From Petrosia ficiformis (Eukaryota; Porifera; Demospongiae; Haplosclerida; Petrosiidae), in contig OX345636.1 of NCBI GenBank assembly GCA_947044365.1, positions 53,051,746 through 53,115,745 of the forward strand: a DNA stretch of 64,000 nt. The letters run 5' to 3'. Below the pieces are notes generated by a model that was not told where the DNA came from, ran no database searches, and saw only the letters and a program-made list of their open reading frames with translations. Positions 40,701-44,688 of this stretch are shown here, piece by piece (the stretch's first letter is position 1; every line of letters starts with the position of its first letter). Position numbers and translations under genes: made by a program.

Positions 40701-43700
40701 AAAAAGATTATATATAGTAAATAACATTAGGTCATGTACCACATAATGAGATATTGAAAGTAACACTATATCATACACAATACATAAATGTAAATAACAA
40801 TGGACTAGGCCAATATCTCATAATAATTAATACATACAGTGTATATAATATATCACTTAACTAATACATGTAAATGTACATTAAGACTCTCTGCTATCAG
40901 TTAGTGCAATACGTATGCGAGTGGTTGCCTAAGTGGAGTTCAATGCAGTAGTGGTCGCGATATACTGGTATTTTAGTTGTGCATGGTTGCAAACTGCTAC
41001 TGGTATTGTCAGTTCTGTTTCCGCTAAGACACCAGCATATCTAATAATTGCGGTATGCAGTTTGAATGCATGTGATGAGTCTGTCACAATAACTATTGTA
41101 GTTTATTAAGGAGAAAGTAACATTCTGGTATGGAGAGGAAATCAATCTAGCAGACGTAGCAGTATAGTGTCTAAGAAAAATGTTGTTCCTCCTGTTTGGG
41201 ATCATTTTGGACTACAAGCTAGCTAACACTGAAGGTAAAGTCATTGAAGAAAAAGACTGAGGTTTCTGTTTGTAGGAAGTGTCATAATCATGTGCGAGAG
41301 AGAGGTGGAAGAAATAAACAATGTACCTCTAACTTGATATCTCACCGGAGGGTTCACTATCCAATGCTACACTCTCAGGTACTACAGGCTCAAAAGAAGA
41401 CGATATAGTGATAAGCCATCATCAGGACCCCAGAGGTCTATCACAGAACAAGCAAGAAATGGAAGGAACTCACATACTCAATAACACATTGCCTGGCAAA
41501 GGATATGCTGCCTCTTTACACTGTAGAAAAGAAAGGATTTTTGCAGTTAGTAGAAAAGCTTGACCCACTACACTACAATACTACATTGGAAAAGAGTGGA
41601 ATCTTCAGAGCACATGTTTGCAGTGGATTTACCTCGCTGACGATCACACAGCTGTTAATTTAGCTGAAGCTGTTGAAAAAAACACTGACCGAGTGGCAAC
41701 TTGATGACAATAAGCTGACAGGTACATGTATGTATATACATGTACACTGTTGTACAAGTAGCTACATGTACACTGTTGTACATGTATGTGTTTATATAGA
41801 CTATTGTACATGTATGTATACCGGTATACACTGTTGTACAAATAGCTACATGTACACTGCTGTACATGTGGCTACATACACTGTTGTACATGTACATGTA
41901 TGTACATGTATAACTACAGACAGTGGAAGTAATATACATGTATAAAGTACATGTGCATGTAGTATTTACTGCTTCTTCACGGTTGATGTGGACTCGCCTG
42001 TCATAATTCAGCCACAATCTACATGTACATGTACATACATCTTGCAGTAGTAAACTCTACAAAAGATGATCCAATAGTACATCAAGCTTTAGGTCTTGGT
42101 AGAAAGATTGTGACCCACAGCTGGAAGAAGAAGCACAACCCAGTCTGACTTGGGCTTAACCCCTATTTTCTTGTTACTGATTGTGCAACACGTTGGGGCT
42201 CATGCTAGAAAATGGTATCCAGAATTCTCAAGCAAGGAAGTAGCATTCGACAGGTCCAGAGTGCAGATTGAAAGGCTACCTACTTGATTCCCACATGGCA
42301 AGATCTGAAAGTGCTGGAGTCAATGGAGGCAGCACTTAGCCATTTGCAGATTTTACTGATACAATGTATGTTATCTGGTGAAGAGAGAGGGAGAGAGAGT
42401 GATTGTTTCTACCATCAAGCCTGTAATGCATATTTTGAAGACAAACGTTTTGTCAGTGTCAAGTAGTGATACTCATTTGACAGCAGATATGAAGTCTAAG
42501 ATATTACAGTATCTTCAAAATAAATATTCTGGTCAAGACATTGATGAGTTACCTACATGTACTTTCTTGATTCAAGACCGATTACATTGACAGTCCAGCA
42601 GTCGTTGCTATGGTTAAAGACTGCCTTGCTAGAGAAGGTATTGAATTAATACCAGAGGATGACTCTACTCCAGTGCAAACTCAAGTGGAAATCACCAAGA
42701 TTCAGCCTTGTACAAAATGGTGTAAACTTGGAAGTTGGCTTAAAGAGACAAAAGGCACAGAAGAAAGAACGGAGAAGGAGATTGAAGATTATTTGAAAGA
42801 TCCCACTCTTGATGCTGAATCAAACCCTCTTGAATGGTGGAAAGTCCATGCTGTTGCATTCCCAACATTGGCTAACAAATACATACATGTACATGTACAT
42901 GTATGTGTTTGTGCACCAGTAGTGCACATCAGAGAGTCTTTAGCACTTCAGGTCATGTTGTCTGTTTTAAAAAGTTAACATGCTTGTAAGAATCTCATGT
43001 AGTATTTCTCGTTTAAAGTAGTGTTGTATAAACAGTTTGACCACAAGTGTGTAAGCATGTGGTCAAAGTGATTCTAATCAACTCCACAAACCACTACAAT
43101 GCAGATGAAGTCCAGTACATGTAACCACAAAAATCAGAGTTAGTTGCATGTACATTTGTACATAGCTATTAAAGGTAATTACACACAACTATGCGATTTG
43201 TTGATTAGTTATAACAACATTCTGTCACAGATCAGAAATACATGTAGCTAGAGCCCATTTACTAGGCTCTCTCTCTATTATACATGTAGACATACCTATC
43301 TGTGGCATTGTTAATATCTGGGGATGAGGCTACTTAATAATTCTGGACATACATATTAAATAAAAGTGTTTAATATACATGTATAGGATAAAATTCGTCG
43401 GAGGGGAGGGGGCAAAATGTGAACTTGAAAGACTTTGGGGGTATCATACAGGGTTATCGTAGTGTGTATATTGGCAAACAAATTCTAAAACTCTAACAAA
43501 AATAAAACCCCTGAATGTACTATATGAATGGTTGGAGGATATCAACTGGCTATAATAGCCCCTTGTTAACTTTCATACTACACCATGCCTACTATGGGCA
43601 TAGTCACATAGTTAGCATATAAACATTGTGCCCCTGAAATGCTAAAACAAACTTTAATACTCTCAAAGTACACAATACTAAACATTCTAGCTCGCTTTGC

Positions 43701-44395
43701 TTGAAAGAAGAGTTGCTACAAAAGTACATGTAGGTATTAGATGCGGAATAAACAGTAAGAAAGTATATACATGTACACAACTGGTACCATGCAAAGCAAA
43801 CAGTTTTTTCATGTCGTGTTAGTAGAGCTGTGGTAACGTCATTCCCACACACAAAACCGGACACTACTCTACTCTGCTGGTTCTTAAAACTTGTATACCA
43901 GAAAGAAACAGCATATTTCTTTACAAGTTCAACTACATGTATGGGAGGCCATTTTCTTTCCTACAACGCAACAAGAATGCATTAAATTAATTTTTGTGCA
44001 ATCTGATTGGGCTACAAAAAGCCTGCAGCACTGCACAAACACTCTGTGCTAACTATACCAGAACATTCATCCTCCATGCGAAGGGTGTGGCTACGCCAGG
44101 CTACACCTTTGACCTAGGGTCTGTTCTTGTCAGATGGCCGTTATTGAACATAACATAGACTATATACAATAATTATAGTATATAAGTATATTAGTATATA
44201 TATAACCTTTTCAAGTTCTCTTGGAGTTCTCATTATAGTTAATATTCTTTGCTGTTTTTCCGAATAGATATCTTCCCTTCCTCGAAGAAGGTATCCATAT
44301 GATACCTCTCGCTTTAAATAATCCCATAATGACATTCCTATTTAAGAAGAAAATGGTTTAGATCTTTTAAAATATTTACACTCACTTTCAGCCAT
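8997..44395 (-). CDS. TAPT1: TAPT1 family multi-pass membrane protein, 11 coding exons over 35 kb
   Basis: Exons in transcript order: 44386-44395, 44207-44337, 32069-32187, 31974-32014, 30461-30576, 28101-28236, 25070-25237, 24123-24209, 10874-11043, 9493-9638, 8997-9213. The lengths sum to 1341 nt (446 residues plus stop) and every junction keeps phase. Family landmarks are [20 protein letters not shown], the [10 protein letters not shown] segment, [72 protein letters not shown] and the C-terminal [17 protein letters not shown]1 is a multi-pass protein. Vertebrate TAPT1 is linked to the basal body and ciliogenesis, and yeast Emp65 acts in the ER with Slp1. The N terminus is much shorter than in human (567 residues). 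It is divergent with receptor gene A and convergent with SLC25A44. The least certain parts are the exon 8 acceptor and the exact exon 4 acceptor (32014 or 32011). Family identity is firm. Confidence 0.92.
9493..9638 (-). CDS. TAPT1: TAPT1 coding exon 10
   Basis: After acceptor CATGTAG it reads [20 protein letters not shown], matching the family YSDSVARRMGFIPLPL, then a hydrophobic helix ending CLVIIFL. Donor TTATG|GTAAGT, phase 2. Confidence 0.92.
9639..10873. other. TAPT1 intron 9 (exons 9-10)
   Basis: Apart from the inverted-repeat element at 10260-10656 nothing is recognisable. Confidence 0.5.
10260..10656. mobile_element. Long-TIR element, degenerate
   Basis: Ends GTCCTTTTCAC and GTGAAAAGGAC. 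The similarity continues inward for about 90 bp per arm with gaps, ending at the shared CCATTTTGGGGTAG. No clear target duplication. Confidence 0.55.
10874..11043 (-). CDS. TAPT1: TAPT1 coding exon 9
   Basis: After acceptor ATTCCACAG it reads [20 protein letters not shown], then [20 protein letters not shown] and [13 protein letters not shown]. The [16 protein letters not shown] block is diagnostic. Donor ATG|GTAATT, phase 0. Confidence 0.93.
11123..11456. mobile_element. hAT-type MITE, family F2, with perfect TSD
   Basis: 334 bp, same family as 6842-7126 in the opposite orientation. Flanked by an exact 8-bp duplication ATATTAGT (11115-11122 and 11457-11464). Confidence 0.9.
11690..11961. 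mobile_element. hAT-type MITE, family F1 (TAGTGTTGTTTTAGT ends)
   Basis: 272 bp, rich in TTTTAGTTA motifs. Flanks ATGTATAC and ATGTATTG match 6/8. Full relatives lie at 49864-50122 and 54285-54561. Confidence 0.85.
11974..12230. repeat. 18-bp minisatellite (ACATCCATCTACATRTAT)
   Basis: About 14-16 copies with small variants. Open frames across it on both strands are repeat artefacts. It abuts the F1 MITE. Confidence 0.95.
12342..12581 (+). pseudogene. Orphan terminal exon resembling a BEN-like C-terminal domain
   Basis: After an AAGCAG acceptor-like site it reads [20 protein letters not shown], then [19 protein letters not shown] and [19 protein letters not shown], stop at 12579-12581. The pattern FG-[ED]-V, KI..I..IV, W..C...IA..CQ.LR resembles the BEN-like C-terminal module common in invertebrate proteins. 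No upstream exon is seen because a minisatellite lies 5' of it. It sits in a TAPT1 intron on the opposite strand. Probably a gene or transposon fragment. Confidence 0.45.
12857..12985. repeat. TACATG-rich tandem repeat (about 24-30 bp units)
   Basis: Repeats of GTACATGTACATGTGGATACATCAA and variants, four to five copies. Confidence 0.85.
13323..15288. mobile_element. TIR-bounded element carrying the 92-bp satellite
   Basis: The array is bounded by ACAGAATCCTAAACGTGTCAA on the left (13333 on) and its near-perfect inverse TTGACACTTTTAGGATTCTGT on the right (15261-15281), with CACTA/TACTG outside. I read this as a non-autonomous TIR transposon whose interior became a satellite. No convincing target duplication was found. 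Confidence 0.65.
13348..15253. repeat. 92-bp satellite array, about 20.7 copies
   Basis: Copies start exactly every 92 bp (13348, 13440, 13532 ... 15188) with one to a few differences each. Every unit contains an internal near-duplication CATTGTAATTGATAGTC. The first seven copies alternate AAGCATAAG and AAGCACAAG, giving a 184-bp higher-order period. Confidence 0.98.
15316..15697. mobile_element. hAT-type MITE, family F4 (TAGGGCTGCAACGAATA ends)
   Basis: 382 bp with 17-bp perfect inverted ends. Flanks ATACGTAT and ATATGTAC match 6/8, compatible with an old 8-bp duplication. Confidence 0.8.
16018..16070. repeat. Short foldback TTAGTCTCGTCCC/GGGGATGAGACTAA
   Basis: About 53 bp with 14-bp imperfect arms. 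The ends resemble those of the Mutator-like element at 59719-60143 (TAGTCTCGTGCGC). A single-arm relative lies near 1960-1980. Confidence 0.5.
16836..17164 (+). repeat. 33-bp minisatellite, left part
   Basis: About ten copies of a 33-bp unit (GGAGGTAACGTATTCACCRG...). In the + frame they encode [11 protein letters not shown] repeats without stops, preceded by an acceptor-like CATTTCAG at about 16818. The array resumes at 21614, beyond the retrotransposon. Confidence 0.95.
17165..17244 (+). repeat. 5' LTR, truncated
   Basis: Matches the last 95 bp of the 3' LTR except for a 15-bp gap; the first 101 bp are missing. Ends ATACTACA. Confidence 0.9.
17280..18060 (+). pseudogene. gag: gag (capsid/nucleocapsid) with in-frame TGA
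   Basis: ATG at 17280 ([17 protein letters not shown]). A TGA at 17643-17645 interrupts the conserved stretch before DRFVCGL. Two zinc knuckles follow: [14 protein letters not shown] and [14 protein letters not shown], both CX2CX4HX4C. Confidence 0.92.
18081..18290 (+). pseudogene. Retropepsin region with 65-bp tandem duplication
   Basis: Two copies of a 65-bp segment (18081-18145 and 18146-18210, essentially one mismatch) both end at the active-site LDTG. Since 65 is not a multiple of 3 the frame is broken. Confidence 0.9.
18290..19260 (+). pseudogene. Reverse transcriptase region, frameshifted
   Basis: Includes [38 protein letters not shown] and catalytic YIDD at about 19030. Several frameshifts and stops (for example near 18780, 18985 and 19168). 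Confidence 0.93.
19279..19850 (+). pseudogene. RNase H region
   Basis: [20 protein letters not shown], then [33 protein letters not shown] and VTDHKPL. The frame is lost at about 19707 and continues shifted as [20 protein letters not shown]. Confidence 0.93.
19950..20465. mobile_element. Foreign insert inside the retrotransposon pol gene
   Basis: Pol-like sequence stops after [14 protein letters not shown] and resumes at KDPLLSKVV about 515 bp later. Near-direct repeats GATTACTATAACC (20162 and 20413 areas) lie inside the insert. Boundaries are approximate. Confidence 0.6.
20466..21383 (+). pseudogene. Integrase remnant: zinc-binding part and C terminus, no catalytic core
   Basis: An HHCC zinc-binding segment ([20 protein letters not shown] ... 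SCLPC) runs into [11 protein letters not shown] and then directly into C-terminal sequence ([20 protein letters not shown]). The DDE core, normally about 150 residues, is missing. Confidence 0.88.
21418..21613 (+). repeat. 3' LTR, complete
   Basis: 196 bp, starts TGTAGTAT and ends ATACTACA (8-bp inverted ends). Preceded by a polypurine tract at about 21408-21417. Confidence 0.93.
21614..21915 (+). repeat. 33-bp minisatellite, right part
   Basis: Eight clear copies plus a degenerate ninth. Same unit and same open frame as 16836-17164. Confidence 0.95.
22162..22370 (-). mobile_element. tRNA-headed SINE, copy 1
   Basis: Minus-strand tRNA-like head 22239-22308 with box A TAGCTCAGTTGG and box B GGTTCGAATCC. 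A body with GCCTCAGGTGTC follows, ending in a CTTT-rich tail. The anticodon position reads GGA but there is no long variable arm, so this is not a tRNA-Ser gene. Confidence 0.85.
22507..22553. repeat. (ATGG)n microsatellite
   Basis: About ten GATG units. Confidence 0.95.
22740..23892. repeat. GTACAGACAGTACAG minisatellite, about 1.15 kb
   Basis: About 19 units of 50-66 bp built on CTCAATAGTGTCCCATACTG, CACAGTACAGACAGTACAG and TACACATACATG. A block of about 245 bp (23400-23645) is repeated next to itself (23646-23892), so the array has higher-order structure. Long minus-strand frames with YCTVCTVQY are artefacts. Confidence 0.95.
24123..24209 (-). CDS. TAPT1: TAPT1 coding exon 8 (tentative boundaries)
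   Basis: Reads [18 protein letters not shown], which aligns with FTNYVLLLIVCLRNMEQF of human TAPT1. Donor ATTA|GTGAGC gives the phase 1 needed by exon 9. The only upstream AG that keeps phase is CCACCAAG|GTGGG, which has a poor pyrimidine tract, so the first ten residues (GGCGYCII...) are doubtful. The family segment SWNP is missing. Confidence 0.55.
24210..25069. other. TAPT1 intron 7 (exons 7-8)
   Basis: Contains a dispersed repeat (24235-24340, related in reverse to 47740-47850), an F1 MITE end (24362-24419) and three tandem units sharing GTCAATGTGTCACCTAGGTAAC (24480-24785). Confidence 0.65.
24362..24419. mobile_element. F1 hAT MITE, terminal fragment
   Basis: Ends ACTAAAACAACACTA. Other partial F1 copies lie at 26016-26205, 28297-28370, 36476-36625, 36872-36990 and 58113-58255. 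Confidence 0.75.
25070..25237 (-). CDS. TAPT1: TAPT1 coding exon 7
   Basis: Reads [19 protein letters not shown], then [34 protein letters not shown], all close to TAPT1. Acceptor CCTATAG, donor AGTG|GTGAGT, phase 1. Confidence 0.93.
25848..25897 (+). repeat. Two poly(G) tracts of about 15-17 G
   Basis: Separated by CATCCGACATCTTTAACT. They lie on the non-template strand of a copy of a repeat whose start ATGGATGATAACCC also occurs at 1364. Confidence 0.9.
26492..26828. mobile_element. hAT-type MITE, family F5, with perfect TSD
   Basis: 337 bp with ends TAGGGATGTGCGATAC and GTATCGCACATCACTA. Flanked by an exact AAGTACAG duplication (26484-26491, 26829-26836). Inserted in the GTACAGTA array. 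Confidence 0.93.
26830..27412. repeat. GTACAGTA/GTATAGTACAG array
   Basis: Irregular 5-bp-based repeat continuing the short array at 26366-26491. Four higher-order blocks of about 130-150 bp start with GTAAAGTATAAGTACAGTACAG. Confidence 0.95.
28101..28236 (-). CDS. TAPT1: TAPT1 coding exon 6
   Basis: After acceptor TTTAACAG it reads [19 protein letters not shown], then [21 protein letters not shown]. This matches ADRLFSSFGQDILDALYW and the following membrane segment. Phase 1 at the donor (T|GTATCC); the split codon with exon 7 gives Phe. Confidence 0.9.
28424..28590 (+). repeat. Dispersed repeat R1, forward copy
   Basis: Shares GTTCACATTCACGATG and AATGGTGCAGGT with 38290-38490 (+), 320-545 (-) and 50395-50580 (-). 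Confidence 0.75.
28776..28985 (-). mobile_element. tRNA-headed SINE, copy 2
   Basis: tRNA-like head 28845-28917 (minus). Same body and CTTT tail as copy 1. The anticodon loop CCGTAGT has C instead of U at position 33. Confidence 0.87.
29063..29148 (-). mobile_element. SINE tail fragment
   Basis: CTTT tail and body (GCCTCAGGTGTC) of the same SINE, cut before the tRNA head. Other tail fragments lie at 36425-36475 and 47428-47470. Confidence 0.8.
29321..29614. mobile_element. hAT-type MITE, family F3, with perfect TSD
   Basis: 294 bp with ends TAGGGCTGGAACTGATAAT and CCCAGGCCTA, interior rich in GATTAATCGATTAATC. Exact 8-bp duplication ATATTTAG (29313-29320, 29615-29622). Confidence 0.92.
29683..29952. 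repeat. 135-bp tandem duplication
   Basis: Two nearly identical units; the marker CATTACAGTACATG occurs at 29698 and 29833. Confidence 0.93.
30461..30576 (-). CDS. TAPT1: TAPT1 coding exon 5
   Basis: After acceptor CATTCCAG it encodes [15 protein letters not shown], then [20 protein letters not shown], the most conserved TAPT1 block. Donor GAA|GTAAGT, phase 0. The 1.2-kb GACACA array lies in the intron immediately upstream in transcript order. Confidence 0.93.
30707..31960. repeat. GACACA/GACAGA array, 1.25 kb
   Basis: Purine/pyrimidine-biased array of CACAGACA units with CATAGACACAGACACTG blocks. All three minus frames stay open for about 400-530 codons because the reverse strand (GTGTCTGT) has no stop codons. 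These are not genes. The array sits in TAPT1 intron 4. Confidence 0.97.
31974..32014 (-). CDS. TAPT1: TAPT1 coding exon 4 (41-nt microexon)
   Basis: Reads [13 protein letters not shown], equivalent to the family LQPAQVCDILKG segment. Donor AGAG|GTATGT. The tandem acceptor ATCAGCAG allows a start at 32014 or 32011 (one residue difference). Confidence 0.8.
32069..32187 (-). CDS. TAPT1: TAPT1 coding exon 3 (first membrane segments)
   Basis: After acceptor TTATTATAG it reads [20 protein letters not shown] then PIRI and FLFRLLTCR, matching the conserved FLYVFTLLPLR region of TAPT1. Donor GTAG|GTATCT, phase 2. The GA-rich array at 32199-32302 begins just 5' of its acceptor. Confidence 0.85.
32199..32302. 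repeat. (GAGA)n tract
   Basis: Polypurine run with a few interruptions, 12 bp upstream (in transcript order) of TAPT1 exon 3, where its complement gives a long polypyrimidine stretch near the acceptor. Confidence 0.95.
33266..33440. repeat. 31-bp tandem repeat
   Basis: Five to six copies of CTAGTACACAGTTAGTTAGRGTACTATACCT. Confidence 0.93.
33470..36475. repeat. Segmental duplication block, copy A
   Basis: Collinear with 53755-57050 (copy C), for example AACAGTACAGTCTTGAGACTAG, AAAGGATGCTGCTGCC and ATCAGCTGACAGTACAG. A shorter copy B lies at 39110-40400. Blocks differ in satellite content. Confidence 0.85.
33795..34312. repeat. 37-bp satellite (CATAGTGACAGTATATCACA)
   Basis: About 12 units of roughly 25-37 bp with TATAGTATTGTACACATAG. 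The same satellite is expanded independently in block B (39545-40110) and absent from block C. Confidence 0.93.
37290..38130 (+). pseudogene. ZBED-type hAT transposase fragment, copy 2
   Basis: Nearly identical to 41405-42245 in the stretches present. Reads [20 protein letters not shown] and [20 protein letters not shown]. Contains the SINE 3 insertion and an internal repeat of CTACTGCTTCTTCACGGTTG. The BED finger and C-terminal part are absent. Confidence 0.85.
37745..37975 (-). mobile_element. tRNA-headed SINE, copy 3, inside a hAT transposase copy
   Basis: tRNA-like head 37831-37902 (minus), body and CTTT tail. It interrupts the hAT copy between TCAGCCACAATCTACATGTAC and ACATCTTGCAGTAGTAAAC. 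The other hAT copy is uninterrupted there (42007-42060). Confidence 0.88.
38290..38490 (+). repeat. Dispersed repeat R1, forward copy
   Basis: See 28424-28590. Begins GTTCACATTCACGATGTCC. Confidence 0.72.
39110..40400. repeat. Segmental duplication block, copy B (partial)
   Basis: Matches the first third of block A. Includes the 37-bp satellite at 39545-40110 (about 16 units). Confidence 0.8.
41176..42985 (+). pseudogene. ZBED-type hAT transposase, decayed, near full length
   Basis: BED zinc finger at 41181-41385 (VWDHFGLQ, then C-x2-C and HRRVHYP in shifted frames). Catalytic region 41405-42060 with [14 protein letters not shown] and [16 protein letters not shown] at about 42175. [20 protein letters not shown] at 42290. 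C-terminal dimerisation region at 42790-42980 with [20 protein letters not shown] and a shifted [11 protein letters not shown]. Many frameshifts, and TACATG repeats have expanded inside (41720-41900, 42880-42905). It may be a relic of the family that mobilised the local hAT MITEs, but its ends were not identified. Confidence 0.9.
42986..44140. other. No feature recognised (TAPT1 intron 2)
   Basis: AT-rich sequence with scattered TACATGTA and a G-rich patch near 43398-43440. The minus frame at 43604-43864 has no recognisable domain. Confidence 0.5.
44207..44337 (-). CDS. TAPT1: TAPT1 coding exon 2
   Basis: Encodes [19 protein letters not shown] through MRTPRELEK, the cytosolic region before the first membrane segment. 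It ends AAG|GTTATA in phase 0. A remnant copy of its 3' half lies at 60367-60418. Confidence 0.92.
44386..44395 (-). CDS. TAPT1: TAPT1 coding exon 1 (M-A-E plus 1 nt)
   Basis: Only ten coding bases, ATG GCT GAA A, before donor GTGAGT. The split codon with exon 2 (A|GA) gives Arg and then [10 protein letters not shown]. The intron is 48 bp. The start is chosen because the acceptor TTAAATAG sits just before GAATGTCATT; the alternative start is the ATG at 44335 inside exon 2. Confidence 0.7.
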
Positions 44396-44615
44396 GTTTT
44401 TTTTTTTTCAATTTTAGAAAACGAACACGTGGCCCGTGGGCCACAAAATGGCCCAATGGGAGCGTAACGTCGTTAAAGTCATTGAGGCACATTTGGATAC
44501 GTCACTACAAGAATACGCAAGACATATATAGATCTACGTCACTACAATATGATTATATAAAGAGCGAGTGTAATAATCGACGAGTAATAATAGTGTATGT
44601 AGAAGACTGATCGTG
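44396..44615. promoter_or_regulatory. Candidate bidirectional promoter between TAPT1 and receptor gene A
   Basis: Only 220 bp separate the two divergent start codons. The segment has two copies of TACGTCACTACAA (starting at 44498 and 44535), each with an ACGTCA CRE-like half site, one more AACGTCG, and a TATATAAA near 44554 suited to gene A. The TAPT1 side is a T-rich tract without a TATA box. Confidence 0.55.
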
Positions 44616-44688
44616 ATGATACTGTTGTGTATATTATGTACCTTTCTTCTGGTAGCCGAACGAGGTCTTGCAATCTCTGATCTTCAAG
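44616..44688 (+). CDS. Gene A exon 1 (signal peptide)
   Basis: Twenty-four codons plus G, then donor AAG|GTAAGA. Same length (73 nt) and phase as gene B exon 1. Confidence 0.85.

Larger units (their letters stand above)
32188..44206. other. TAPT1 intron 2 (exons 2-3), 12 kb
   Basis: Contains a GA-rich array, segmental block copies A and B, minisatellites, two hAT transposase pseudogenes, SINE 3, R1 and F1 fragments. No exon of another gene is recognised. Confidence 0.75.
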
